NCBI RefSeq assembly: GCF_001179925.1
Contig: NZ_CVSF01000068.1
Span: forward strand, 1 to 64,000
Reading direction: 5' to 3'
Length of the DNA: 64,000 nt
From: Candidatus Pelagibacter communis
GTDB taxonomy: Bacteria > Pseudomonadota > Alphaproteobacteria > Pelagibacterales > Pelagibacteraceae
A model generated the notes under the pieces. It ran no database searches, was not told the DNA's origin, and worked only from the letters and a program-made list of their open reading frames with translations. The position numbers and the translations under genes were made by a program. Positions 19,108 through 28,080 of this stretch are shown here, piece after piece. Numbering within the stretch: position 1 is the first letter of the stretch; each line of letters opens with the position of its first letter.

Positions 19108-19584
19108 ATGGAAAAAGAACCTATAACACTTAATGGATTGGAGAAACTTAAAAAGGAACTTATTTTTTTAAAAGAAAAAAAAAGACCTGAAATTGTTTCA
19201 GCTATTGCAGAAGCAAGATCGCATGGAGATTTAAAAGAAAACGCAGAATATCATGCTGCTAAAGAAGAACAATCGCATAATGAAGGAAGGATTACTGAGA
19301 TAAATGATATTATTGCAAGAGCGAATGTAATTGATGTCACTAAAATTAATAATGAAGGAAAAGTGATTTTTGGTTCAACTGTATATCTCGAAAATTTAGA
19401 TACTAGTGAAAAAATTAATTATAAGATTGTTGGAAAAGATGAAGCTGATTTAAAGGAAAAACTTATTTATTTTAAATCTCCTATTGGAAGAGGTTTAATA
19501 GGAAAAAATAAAAAAGATCTTGTTGAGATTAATACACCAGCTGGAACTAAAAATTTTGAAATTATAGATGTTAAATATATTTAA
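19108..19584 (+). CDS. greA: Transcription elongation factor GreA
   Basis: Rescues backtracked RNA polymerase by stimulating transcript cleavage. The 158-residue protein has the N-terminal coiled coil with the tip acidic motif ([18 protein letters not shown]) and the C-terminal FKBP-like domain ([14 protein letters not shown]). It starts 1 base after hemF. Its stop interlocks with the cca stop in a shared TTAA at 19581-19584. Confidence 0.97.
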   Translation: MEKEPITLNGLEKLKKELIFLKEKKRPEIVSAIAEARSHGDLKENAEYHAAKEEQSHNEGRITEINDIIARANVIDVTKINNEGKVIFGSTVYLENLDTSEKINYKIVGKDEADLKEKLIYFKSPIGRGLIGKNKKDLVEINTPAGTKNFEIIDVKYI

Positions 19585-20855
19585 TGATTGATTATTTTAT
19601 CAATTTGCTTTTCAGTCAATTGAAAATTATTGTTCACCCATTCTTCTTCGATAATCTTTAATTTATCTCCAAGATATTTTCCCTCGGGAATTTGATATTT
19701 TTTCATTAGAATTCTAGCACCAAATGGCATTGTTGGTAATATTTTAGACTGAAATTCATCAATAAATTTAATAAATTTGTTATTAATTTTTTTTGACCTT
19801 AGAAGTTTATAGCTTAAAATATCAATAACAGACTGTTTTCCCGTATAATAAAAAATTTTATTCAAATTATTTTCTGAAAAAGATTTGCTTGTAATTTTTT
19901 CTTTGTAAAAATTATCTATTATTTTAAGTCTTTTTTGGTCTTTTTTAGAAATATTAAATTTATAAATAAAGTAATCTGCATTATCTGATCCATCAATAAT
20001 TAAAACAGATAATAAAAATATAAAGTCAGCTTCTGCAATTTTTTTTTGAGTAAACTCATTTGGATATGAAAAAATTTTTATATTCTTGATTTGAGGAAAA
20101 ACAATTTCAAATAATTCAATTGAAAACTTGTCTCTAGAAAGTTTAGTTAAAAGATTAGATTTAATAAGTTTCTTAAGCTCATCTAATAATCTTTCTTTTG
20201 ATAAATTTGAAATTCCGACAATATTTTTTTTGATTAATTTGGCGGTTTTCAAATCATGTTCGTGATTGGAATAACTCAGATAAAATCTGAGATAACGTAG
20301 TATTCTTAAATAATCTTCTTGAATTCTTTTTTCGGGTTCACCTATAAATTTTATAATTCCTTTTTCTAAATCGTCCTTTCCATTAAATGGATCAAACAAA
20401 TTACCATCAATGTCTGAATAAATTGCATTAAAAGTAAAATCACGTCTTGAAGCATCTTTTTTCCAATCAGTTGAAAATTTAACTTCTGCATGCCTTCCAT
20501 ATGTTGCAACATCTTCTCTTAGACTTGTTATTTCAAAATGATAATCATTGATTACAGCAGTTATAGTGCCATGCTCAATTCCAGTTTTGTAATAATCAAT
20601 ATTATCTTTATTTAAAGCGTCACAAACCTGATTAGGACTTAAATTAGTTGCAAGATCAATATCGTCGACTTTTTCCTTTTTAATTATTTTTCTTATACAC
20701 CCACCAACATATCTTATTTCACTATCAGACGAAAAATTTTTGATTGAATCAAAAATTTTTTTTACAGGTGTAAGTTTAGCTAAATCTTTTACCCCTTGGG
20801 CAATATAATTTGAGTTTTGAGTTATCTTAATAAATTTATTAATAAAATTAATCAT
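19581..20855 (-). CDS. cca: CCA tRNA nucleotidyltransferase / poly(A) polymerase family
   Basis: Class II nucleotidyltransferase that repairs or adds the 3'-CCA of tRNAs. The 424-residue protein has the flexible loop and active-site block [10 protein letters not shown] followed by VDDIDLATN with the two catalytic Asp, then [12 protein letters not shown], and the [18 protein letters not shown] helix. Poly(A) polymerases share the fold, but the alphaproteobacterial form like this is usually the CCA-adding enzyme. Its ATG is only three bases after the encoded CCA of tRNA-Gln, so the mRNA 5' end may be made by tRNA 3' processing. Confidence 0.88.
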   Translation of the reverse strand: MINFINKFIKITQNSNYIAQGVKDLAKLTPVKKIFDSIKNFSSDSEIRYVGGCIRKIIKKEKVDDIDLATNLSPNQVCDALNKDNIDYYKTGIEHGTITAVINDYHFEITSLREDVATYGRHAEVKFSTDWKKDASRRDFTFNAIYSDIDGNLFDPFNGKDDLEKGIIKFIGEPEKRIQEDYLRILRYLRFYLSYSNHEHDLKTAKLIKKNIVGISNLSKERLLDELKKLIKSNLLTKLSRDKFSIELFEIVFPQIKNIKIFSYPNEFTQKKIAEADFIFLLSVLIIDGSDNADYFIYKFNISKKDQKRLKIIDNFYKEKITSKSFSENNLNKIFYYTGKQSVIDILSYKLLRSKKINNKFIKFIDEFQSKILPTMPFGARILMKKYQIPEGKYLGDKLKIIEEEWVNNNFQLTEKQIDKIINH

Positions 20856-20858
20856 ATA

Positions 20859-20932
20859 TGGCTGGGGCGCTAGGATTCGAACCTAGGATGCAGGTACCAA
20901 AAACCCGTGCCTTACCGCTTGGCTACGCCCCA
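20859..20932 (-). tRNA. trnQ: tRNA-Gln (anticodon TTG)
   Basis: Read on the minus strand, 74 bases fold as a cloverleaf. The acceptor stem TGGGGCG pairs with CGCCCCA, the anticodon stem CGGGT pairs with ACCTG around loop TTTTGGT giving anticodon TTG (Gln), and the T arm is CTAGG-TTCGAAT-CCTAG. Discriminator G and CCA are encoded. It sits 32 bases after ispE and 3 bases before cca on the same strand, so it is probably part of that transcript. Confidence 0.95.
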
Positions 20933-20964
20933 ATTTAATTTTCGTATATCACAAAAAAATAAAT

Positions 20965-21807
20965 TTATATAGTTTTTGAAGTTTTACACCAGTAATTTCT
21001 AAATTTTTTTTTTACTTTTTTTCCAGCGTCTTCACACTTTTTGCCTGATTTAAAATATACAATTAACGCAGAGCCTGAACCAGTCATTCTTACAAATTCA
21101 ATATTTGATAATTTTTCTAAATATTTTTTTAAATCATTTAATTTTTGATATTTATTTAGCGTTATAGGTTCTAGATCATTCTTCATTTCTCTTAAAAAAC
21201 CGACACTAAACATTTTTTTTGAAGCAGGGCTAAATTTTGACTTAGAAAATTTTTTAACCCCTGAAAAAATTTCTCTGGTTTTACATCCAAAATTTGGTTT
21301 AATTATAAGAACGTATTTTTTTTTTTTTATTGAAAAAGTTTTTATCGTATTATTTGAGTTTAAAATTAAGTTTTTTGCATAAAGGCCAAGCACTACATCA
21401 AATCCGATTAAATTTGATATTTGAAAAATTTCCTTTTTACCAATTTTTATCAATTTTCTTTTTATTAAAAATTTTAAAATACTTGCCGCATTCATAGATC
21501 CACCACCAAGGCCAGCTTCTGATGGTATATTTTTTTTTATTATTATTTGATATTTATCTTTAAGTATTTTTTTTTTATCTATAATTTCAAATAATTTTGA
21601 GACTGTATTTTTTGATTTAATCTTTTTTGAGAACTTTCCTATGAATTTAATCTTATGTTTTCTCTCTTTAATTTTTTTTATTAAAATTTCATCATGCAAA
21701 CGTAAAAAACTAACTATACTCTCAATTTTATGTAATGAATTTGATTTGCCAATTACATTTAAAGCTAAATTGATTTTTGCATGAGATTTTAACTTAAAAT
21801 AACTCAT
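20965..21807 (-). CDS. ispE: 4-diphosphocytidyl-2-C-methyl-D-erythritol kinase
   Basis: GHMP kinase of the MEP isoprenoid pathway, phosphorylating CDP-methylerythritol. The 280-residue protein starts with KSHAKINLALNVIGK, has the ATP-binding loop PSEAGLGGGSMNAA, and a C-terminal MTGSGSALIVYF. It is very Lys-rich. Its ATG overlaps the last base of the TPR-protein gene, and tRNA-Gln follows. With ispH at about 38.3-39.2 kb it supplies isoprenoid precursors for ubiquinone and carotenoids. Confidence 0.93.
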   Translation of the reverse strand: MSYFKLKSHAKINLALNVIGKSNSLHKIESIVSFLRLHDEILIKKIKERKHKIKFIGKFSKKIKSKNTVSKLFEIIDKKKILKDKYQIIIKKNIPSEAGLGGGSMNAASILKFLIKRKLIKIGKKEIFQISNLIGFDVVLGLYAKNLILNSNNTIKTFSIKKKKYVLIIKPNFGCKTREIFSGVKKFSKSKFSPASKKMFSVGFLREMKNDLEPITLNKYQKLNDLKKYLEKLSNIEFVRMTGSGSALIVYFKSGKKCEDAGKKVKKKFRNYWCKTSKTI

Positions 21808-23492
21808 TAAGAGCTTTTAGGTCCATCAATTAATTTTATTTGAATTTTTTGAATTAGCTCTTGGTCTATATCTTCCATTTTTAAAACTGCAAACCAAAAA
21901 TATCTAGCTTGTATTTTTCTATTTAATTTCCATAAGATATCACCATAATGATCGTTAACTATTGGATCATCTGGCATTAATTCAACTGCTCTTTTTAAAA
22001 AATTTTCTGCTTTCTTAAAATCATTAATCAAATAATAAGCCCAACCTATAGAGTCAATTATATAGGGATCATCATTTTCTTGAGAATATGCATTTTCTAA
22101 CATTTCTATCGCTTCATTAATTTTGTAATCTCTTTCAAGCCAAGAATAAGCAAGATAATTTAAAACATATGCGTCGTCAGGATTAATCTTTAAAGAGTCT
22201 TGCAAATCTCTGTCTGCATTAGAGTAGTCTTTTAATCTCTCATAAGTCCCTCCTCTTCGATACAGCAAGTCTGCCTTCACTTCATCTTCATCATTTAAAG
22301 AATTTATAATTTTTGAGTAATACTTAATTGCTTGAGAATATTCTTTAGCATTTTTACTGAAATTAGCTATATCAAAAATGAATTTAATATTAGGATTATT
22401 TATCTTTTCGAATTTAGAAGTTAAATAATTTAGAGCTTCTTTTTTATTGGCAGTTTTTGAAATTATTTGAGCCTCCTTTTTTACTCTATACCAATAATAA
22501 AAATCTTGTTTTTTATTAAAATTTTTTAAAATTGATTTAGCTTCTTCATAATTTTTATTCAGATAAAAATTTTCAGCAACTAATGACAAATTAAAAATGA
22601 ATTCAGGATTCAAATAATTAGATAAACTTAAATAGTAGTTTGATTTTTCAAATTCATTTTGTGAAGAGTAAAGATTTGAAACAAGAAATAAAAACTCTGA
22701 TAAAATATCATTAGGATTTTTACATGAAAAAACTTTTTCAAACTCATCATAAGTTTTTTTTTCTATCCAGCTTTTTCCCTGTGACAACAATAATGTAGTA
22801 CTGATATAATCTAGATCATCAGTAATTTCTTTTGCCTCTTTGAATTGGTCCTTTTCAATTAAATATGTTAAATAAAAATAAATATACCTTGAATAGTCTG
22901 ATTGAGCGTTATTAATTAATCTTGAAAAATATGAGCCAGTTTTTTTATCATCCAAATAACACCTTTGAAAAGTCTCAGTTATCAAAGATAAGTTACCAAA
23001 ATCTTGGGTTTTCTCTTTGAGCTTTTTACTTTGAAATACAATAATAAATTGCTCAAGCGAATTATGAATAATAAATTTAAAACGATCTTTTTTCAAAGTT
23101 TCTGGAACATCTTTTAAAATTTTTCTAGCTTTATCAATTTTATTTTTTTTAAGATTGTCTAATGCTAACAAAATATAAGCTTCAAAAAAATTTGAATTAT
23201 TTTTTTCATTGTTTGTCTTAATAAGATTAATTGCTTGAGATAAATTACCCTCTAAGACTAATGATGTAACAAACCTTTCCAAATATGGATCATGCTTGTT
23301 CATTAATATTTTGGAAGATGAAAAAAAATCAAGAGCTTCAGAATTATTTTTATTTTCAAAAGCAACTATACCTGAAAAATATTTTGACAATGTTTTTGAA
23401 TTAAAATCCTCGAAACTATTGCTTTTAGAAAATATAGGACTCTGGTAAAGTAGAAGAAAAAATAAAATAATTATTACTTTTTGTTTAAACAT
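21807..23492 (-). CDS. Exported TPR-repeat protein
   Basis: A 561-residue protein of unknown function. It has an N-terminal signal peptide (about residues 1-22, hydrophobic core IIILFFLLLYQSPIF) and helical repeats throughout. The clearest TPR units lie at about residues 420-530, with the consensus pattern in YNNADRDLQDSLKINPDDAYVLNY-like and FKKAENFLKRAVELMPDDPI segments. No enzyme motif is visible. Such a TPR gene just upstream of ispE is seen in other Alphaproteobacteria. It starts 13 bp from the divergent uracil-DNA glycosylase. Likely a periplasmic or membrane-facing scaffold. Confidence 0.85.
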   Translation of the reverse strand: MFKQKVIIILFFLLLYQSPIFSKSNSFEDFNSKTLSKYFSGIVAFENKNNSEALDFFSSSKILMNKHDPYLERFVTSLVLEGNLSQAINLIKTNNEKNNSNFFEAYILLALDNLKKNKIDKARKILKDVPETLKKDRFKFIIHNSLEQFIIVFQSKKLKEKTQDFGNLSLITETFQRCYLDDKKTGSYFSRLINNAQSDYSRYIYFYLTYLIEKDQFKEAKEITDDLDYISTTLLLSQGKSWIEKKTYDEFEKVFSCKNPNDILSEFLFLVSNLYSSQNEFEKSNYYLSLSNYLNPEFIFNLSLVAENFYLNKNYEEAKSILKNFNKKQDFYYWYRVKKEAQIISKTANKKEALNYLTSKFEKINNPNIKFIFDIANFSKNAKEYSQAIKYYSKIINSLNDEDEVKADLLYRRGGTYERLKDYSNADRDLQDSLKINPDDAYVLNYLAYSWLERDYKINEAIEMLENAYSQENDDPYIIDSIGWAYYLINDFKKAENFLKRAVELMPDDPIVNDHYGDILWKLNRKIQARYFWFAVLKMEDIDQELIQKIQIKLIDGPKSS

Positions 23493-23505
23493 AAAAATAA
23501 AATAT

Positions 23506-24225
23506 ATGACTAAAAAGTCCTCTAATCACAGTATGTCATACAAGGATGAATTAATAAATTCAATAGAACCAAATTTCGTTTTTAATAAAAAACCATTAAA
23601 TAGATTTAAATTTGATGGTATAAAGAACGTTAATAATAATTTGGACAAGATTAATCTAATTGATGATCTAAAAAAACAAATAAATTCAATTGAAAATTGT
23701 AATTTAAAAAATAATTCTAAAAAGTTGATTTTAGGTGACGGAAATATTGATAGTCCAATTATGGTTATTGGAGAAGCCCCTGCGGAAGAGGAGGAAAAAA
23801 CAGGTAAAACATTTCAAGGAGATTCGGGTGCTCTTCTTGAAAAAATGCTATCGGCAATTAATTTAAAAAAAAATTATATCTACTCTAGTTATGCAATTAA
23901 TTTTAGACCTCCGGATGATAGAAAACCAACATCACAAGAAATAAAAAAGTATTCTATTTATTTAAAAGAACATATATCTATCATAGATCCGAAAGTAATA
24001 ATTTTATTTGGAGGCACTGCAATGGAGTCTCTAAGTGGCAGGAGTGAAAGAGTTTCAAATGAGAGAGGTATATGGAAAGAAATTATCCTTAAAAATAAAA
24101 CTTATCCATTCATAATTACATTTAGTCCATCTTACTTAATAAGATTTCCAGATAATAAAAAATATTCATGGGAAGATCTAAAGAAGATAAGGCAGAAAAT
24201 AATAGATTTAAAACTTAATATTTAA
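23506..24225 (+). CDS. Uracil-DNA glycosylase, family 4-like, without Fe-S cysteines
   Basis: Removes uracil from DNA in base-excision repair. The 239-residue protein carries the UDG family 4 blocks: VIGEAPAEEE (motif A), KTFQGDSGALLEKML, the NFRPPDDRKPT block, ILFGGTAMESL, and FSPSYLIRFP in the position of the His-containing motif. It contains a single Cys (in ENCNLKN), so the four-Cys 4Fe-4S site of classical family 4 enzymes cannot be present. The shared stop/start base with rnhB implies co-translation. A second possible start is the ATG at 23533. Confidence 0.85.
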   Translation: MTKKSSNHSMSYKDELINSIEPNFVFNKKPLNRFKFDGIKNVNNNLDKINLIDDLKKQINSIENCNLKNNSKKLILGDGNIDSPIMVIGEAPAEEEEKTGKTFQGDSGALLEKMLSAINLKKNYIYSSYAINFRPPDDRKPTSQEIKKYSIYLKEHISIIDPKVIILFGGTAMESLSGRSERVSNERGIWKEIILKNKTYPFIITFSPSYLIRFPDNKKYSWEDLKKIRQKIIDLKLNI

Positions 24226-24797
24226 TGAAAATTATTGCTGGTGTTGATGAGGTAGGACGAGGCAGCTTAATTGGACCAGTTTTTGCAGCCGCAGTAATTT
24301 TAGATAAATCGATTGACCTAAAGGTTCTTAAAGACTCTAAAAGTATAAAAAAAAAAAGAAGAGAACTCCTGTCAAATTATATAAAAAAAAACTCTATTTG
24401 GGCTATTGGTAAAGCATCTAAAGAGGAAATTGAAAAAATTAACATTTTGCAAGCTAGTTTATTAGCGATGAAAAGAGCTATTAAAAAACTTAAAAAAAAA
24501 CCATCTCATATACTTGTTGATGGGAATCGGCTTCCAAAGCTTAAAAACTACAAAATGAAGGCTGTTGTAAAAGGGGATAAAAAAATTCCCTCAATTTCTG
24601 CCGCTTCTATTTTAGCAAAAGTTTCTAGAGATAAATTCATAATTTCCTTAGCAAAAAAAAACATTGGCTATCACTGGGACAAAAATTTTGGATATGGAAC
24701 ACGACAACACTTAAAAGCTATAAAAAAGATTGGTTTAAATAAACATCATAGAAAAACCTTCTCGCCAGTGTCTAAAATTGTTAAACACAACATCTAG
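24225..24797 (+). CDS. rnhB: Ribonuclease HII
   Basis: Cleaves RNA in RNA-DNA hybrids, including single ribonucleotides. The 190-residue protein begins at the catalytic GVDEVGRGSLIGPV (DE pair), has HILVDGN with another acidic residue, and SAASILAKVSRD. Length is normal. It overlaps the uracil-DNA glycosylase by one base. The other RNase H (rnhA) is also in this window at 40.2 kb. Confidence 0.95.
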   Translation: MKIIAGVDEVGRGSLIGPVFAAAVILDKSIDLKVLKDSKSIKKKRRELLSNYIKKNSIWAIGKASKEEIEKINILQASLLAMKRAIKKLKKKPSHILVDGNRLPKLKNYKMKAVVKGDKKIPSISAASILAKVSRDKFIISLAKKNIGYHWDKNFGYGTRQHLKAIKKIGLNKHHRKTFSPVSKIVKHNI

Positions 24798-24857
24798 TTA
24801 TTAATTCTATTAGAGACACAAATTAAATAGCATTTATTCAATCTGAAGTTGACCCTG

Positions 24858-24873
24858 GAATCCATTTAGAGTC
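24858..24873. promoter_or_regulatory. Pair of GANTC sites in front of ccrM
   Basis: GAATC (24858-24862) and GAGTC (24869-24873) lie within 35 bases of the ccrM ATG in the 93-base rnhB-ccrM gap. GANTC is the sequence methylated by CcrM-type enzymes. In Caulobacter the ccrM leader also carries GANTC sites that affect its expression. Autoregulation here is inferred from position. Confidence 0.5.
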
Positions 24874-24890
24874 TAATAATTTTTTTATAA

Positions 24891-25961
24891 ATGAAATTAG
24901 ATTTAAAAAATAAAATTATCAATGGAGATAGTCTTAAGGAATTAAAAAAAATTCCACGTGAAACTTTTGATTTGATTTTTGCAGATCCTCCGTACAACCT
25001 TCAATTAAAAAGTGAATTAACTAGACCAGATCAATCTAAAGTAAATGCGGTAACTGATAAATGGGATAGATTCAAAAACTTTAGAAAATATGATGAGTTT
25101 ACTTATGAATGGTTGTCTGAATGCAAAAGAATTTTGAAAAAAGATGGAGCGATTTGGGTTATTGGAAGTTATCATAATATATTTAGAGTAGGTGCTGCTA
25201 TTCAAAACTTAGGTTTTTGGATTTTAAATGATGTGATTTGGAATAAAAAAAATCCGATGCCAAACTTTAGAGGAACTCGTTTTACTAACGCACATGAAAC
25301 TTTAATTTGGGCTTCAAAATCAGAAAAATCAAAATACACGTTCAATTATCAATCTTTAAAATGCTTGAATGATGATCTTCAAATGAGGTCTAATTGGGAA
25401 TTGCCGATTTGTAGTGGTTCAGAAAGACTTAAAAGAAATGGCAAAAAAGTGCACTCTACTCAAAAACCAGAAGCTTTACTTCACAGAATTTTATTAGCTA
25501 CTTCTAATAAAAATGATTTGATTTTAGATCCTTTTTTAGGATCAGGAACTACAGCTACAGTTGCTAAAAAATTGAGGAGAAATTATTACGGGATTGAAAA
25601 GGAAAAAAGCTATTTTAAAGCTGCTGAACAAAGATTAAAAAAAACAAAGCCGATTGAAGATGATTTTTTAGATACTCTGCCGAACGGGAGAGCTAAACCG
25701 AGAATACCCTTTGGTTCATTAGTTGAATTAGGAATTATTAAACCAGGAGCAACTATTTTCGACGATAAAAAGAAGTTTAGTGCAAAAATTATGGCTGATG
25801 GCAGTATTAAACATGCTCATACTGAAGGCTCAATTCACAAAGTAGCGGCTTCAATTTTAGGTGCAGATAGCTGTAATGGTTGGACTTACTGGCACTATAA
25901 TTCCAATGGCACAGCAGTACCTATTGATCGATTAAGACAAAGATTAGTTAATAAAATTTAA
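24891..25961 (+). CDS. ccrM: CcrM-type adenine-N6 DNA methyltransferase (GANTC)
   Basis: Cell-cycle-type orphan DNA methylase of Alphaproteobacteria. The 356-residue beta-class enzyme has the catalytic DPPYNLQL early, a central target-recognition region, then the SAM motif LDPFLGSGTTATVA. The C-terminal CcrM-specific DNA-binding domain follows (SIHKVAASILGADSCNGWTYWH region, about residues 300-335). No restriction endonuclease is next to it, consistent with an orphan methylase. Two GANTC sites lie just upstream. Its stop interlocks with the opposing FAD monooxygenase gene in TTAA at 25958-25961. Confidence 0.94.
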   Translation: MKLDLKNKIINGDSLKELKKIPRETFDLIFADPPYNLQLKSELTRPDQSKVNAVTDKWDRFKNFRKYDEFTYEWLSECKRILKKDGAIWVIGSYHNIFRVGAAIQNLGFWILNDVIWNKKNPMPNFRGTRFTNAHETLIWASKSEKSKYTFNYQSLKCLNDDLQMRSNWELPICSGSERLKRNGKKVHSTQKPEALLHRILLATSNKNDLILDPFLGSGTTATVAKKLRRNYYGIEKEKSYFKAAEQRLKKTKPIEDDFLDTLPNGRAKPRIPFGSLVELGIIKPGATIFDDKKKFSAKIMADGSIKHAHTEGSIHKVAASILGADSCNGWTYWHYNSNGTAVPIDRLRQRLVNKI

Positions 25962-27103
25962 TTCTTATAGATTTTCCCTAGATAACTCTCAAGAAACTTT
26001 TTATTTTTTACTAATCTTTTTAAAAAGATATTTCTTAAATACTTTGATGCAGGATTAGATAAATGGAAAACAAACTGATTAAATTTTGATCTATAATTAA
26101 CCATCTTCGTTTTATTAACTCTTTTCTTAAAAAAATCTCTTTCTGTATTATTTTCTATACTCTTAAACAATTCATAAGCACTTTCTATTGATTGAGATGC
26201 ACCTTGAGCAAATGAAGGTGGAAACGCAAAAAAAGCATCACCTATTAAATGAATATTGTTATTATTTGTTTTGAAAAAATCATCACTTACAAAAACAGGA
26301 AATATTTTAAGCTCCTTAATTTCACCAATAAATTCACTAATTTCTTTTGGAACTTTCTCTAAAATCTTTTTGATAAAATTATCATCACTAAATAATTTGT
26401 AATTTGTTTGCTCCTCCTTAGAAAGGTTGTATTTCATTATTGCTATGAAATTTAAGTCTTTTTCTGAAGATACTGGATAAATTACATGATGAAAGTCGGA
26501 GCCTAAAAATAAAGAAATATTTTTATAATCTACATTCGAAGAATTAGAGATCATTCCTCTTATAGCCAAGGTATTATTATATCTTGGTTGAATTTTCGTA
26601 TTTGAAATGAGGTTTTTACTTTTTGAAAAAACTCCATCTGAGATAATTAAATAATCGCATTCATAAGTTTGATTATTTGCAAAGGTAAGTCTTATTAATT
26701 GATTTTTTTGATCTATCTTTGAAATATCATGATCTGTTTTTATTTTTTCTCCTAAATCTTTTTTTAAAAAATTAATTAGTTCAGATCTTTTTAAGGTGGT
26801 ATATTTGCAGTACTCATTGTTAAAGTCTGAAATATTTAAATGACATATTTTATTTGAAATGTTATTTGAGTAAAAATTTATTTTACCTGGATGATATTTT
26901 TTATTATTTTGAAATCTATTGAACTCAATTTTATTTAGAAGCTTTACACTATTAACTGATAATTGAATTCCATAACCTTCTTCTATATTGATTGTTTTAT
27001 TTTTATCAAAAATTGTAATTTGATAATTAGGATTCTTTTTAAACAAATTCGCCATGAATAACCCAGAAATCCCAGCTCCAATAATAGCTATTTTACTCAT
27101 CAA
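25958..27103 (-). CDS. FAD-dependent aromatic monooxygenase (UbiH/salicylate hydroxylase fold)
   Basis: A 381-residue group A flavoprotein hydroxylase. It shows the dinucleotide-binding GAGISGLFMANLFKK at the N-terminus, YGIQLSVNSVKLL, a DG motif (LIISDGVFSKSKNL), and the second FAD motif LIGDAFFAFPPSFAQGASQ. The substrate is not evident. In this genome it could act in ubiquinone-ring hydroxylation or on an aromatic compound. It overlaps mutY by 4 bases. The function beyond FAD/NAD(P)H hydroxylase is unsure. Confidence 0.8.
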   Translation of the reverse strand: MMSKIAIIGAGISGLFMANLFKKNPNYQITIFDKNKTINIEEGYGIQLSVNSVKLLNKIEFNRFQNNKKYHPGKINFYSNNISNKICHLNISDFNNEYCKYTTLKRSELINFLKKDLGEKIKTDHDISKIDQKNQLIRLTFANNQTYECDYLIISDGVFSKSKNLISNTKIQPRYNNTLAIRGMISNSSNVDYKNISLFLGSDFHHVIYPVSSEKDLNFIAIMKYNLSKEEQTNYKLFSDDNFIKKILEKVPKEISEFIGEIKELKIFPVFVSDDFFKTNNNNIHLIGDAFFAFPPSFAQGASQSIESAYELFKSIENNTERDFFKKRVNKTKMVNYRSKFNQFVFHLSNPASKYLRNIFLKRLVKNKKFLESYLGKIYKN

Positions 27104-28080
27104 TTTTTTTCTAAATATTGAACAATTTTTTTTGTGAATGAAGGAAGCATATAATTATCTAATTTTTTTTTATTAATCCAAAATGGCGACTGAAATTTTC
27201 CAGTGTCTTTTAAATATTGAATTTTTATATTCATATTCATATTTGATATTTTAAAATTTAAATTTTTACTAAAATTTTTCGGTTTAGAGAGTTCTTCCAT
27301 AGGAAATATAATTAAATTTTTTAAAAAATTGAATTTTTTGTTTTTAACAAATAAATATCTTTGATTTTTTTTGTAAACTTTTAAAAGAAAGTACTTATCT
27401 TTATTTTTTTTAATATTTTTTGCTAAATCAAAATCTTTTTTTTTGTAAGATTTACAATTCATAAAGATTGGACATTTATTGCATATAGGGTTATTAGGTT
27501 TACAAATTAAAGCTCCTAATTCCATTAAAGCTTGAGCATAATCACTCGATCTTGATGAAATTCCAAAGATACTTTTTTTTTTGAGAAGATTATCTTTTTG
27601 AATTTCTTTATATTTTTTTAAATAAAGATATCTTTTTAAAATTCTTTCAATATTACCATCTAAAGGTATATAAGGCTTATTAAATGCAATTGCTAAAATT
27701 GCAGTTGCTGTATAATTTCCAATTCCTGGAAGAGAAATCAAATTTTCATAGTTATCTGGTAATTTACCTTTAAAATTTTCTATAACTACTTTAGCAGTTT
27801 TTTTTAGATTTTTTGCTCTAGAGTAATATCCAAGTCCTTCCCATAATTTTATCAATTTTTTATCAGAAGTTTTTGCAAGAGATTTGAGATTTGGAATTTT
27901 TTTTATAAATTGATTAAAATATGGAATAACTGTTACAACCTGTGTTTGCTGTAACATAAATTCACTTACTAATGTGTAATATTGTTTTTTTTCAAGAGAA
28001 ACATTTTTACGCCAAGGTAAAGATCTTTTATTTAAATCATACCATTTAAGAATTTTTTTTGTTAATAATTGTTCCTTCAT
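27100..28080 (-). CDS. mutY: A/G-specific adenine glycosylase MutY
   Basis: Removes adenine mispaired with 8-oxoguanine. The 326-residue protein has KWYDLNKRSLPWRK at the start, the helix-hairpin-helix LPGIGNYTATAILA with a catalytic Asp region, and a complete 4Fe-4S ligand set C-x6-C-x2-C-x5-C (LICKPNNPICNKCPIFMNC). The C-terminal NUDIX-like 8-oxoG recognition domain is present but reduced. I place the start at the ATG whose complement is 28078-28080, exactly abutting the divergent dciA start; upstream in-frame codons do not resemble the family. Confidence 0.94.
   Translation of the reverse strand: MKEQLLTKKILKWYDLNKRSLPWRKNVSLEKKQYYTLVSEFMLQQTQVVTVIPYFNQFIKKIPNLKSLAKTSDKKLIKLWEGLGYYSRAKNLKKTAKVVIENFKGKLPDNYENLISLPGIGNYTATAILAIAFNKPYIPLDGNIERILKRYLYLKKYKEIQKDNLLKKKSIFGISSRSSDYAQALMELGALICKPNNPICNKCPIFMNCKSYKKKDFDLAKNIKKNKDKYFLLKVYKKNQRYLFVKNKKFNFLKNLIIFPMEELSKPKNFSKNLNFKISNMNMNIKIQYLKDTGKFQSPFWINKKKLDNYMLPSFTKKIVQYLEKN

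Noticed and set aside
20859-20932. tRNA-Gln as an integration site for a mobile island
   Set aside because: No integrase, no direct repeat of the tRNA 3' end and no foreign genes nearby; flanks are ispE and cca.
24891-25961. Restriction-modification system
   Set aside because: The methylase is a CcrM-type orphan with its specific C-terminal domain, and no endonuclease lies next to it.
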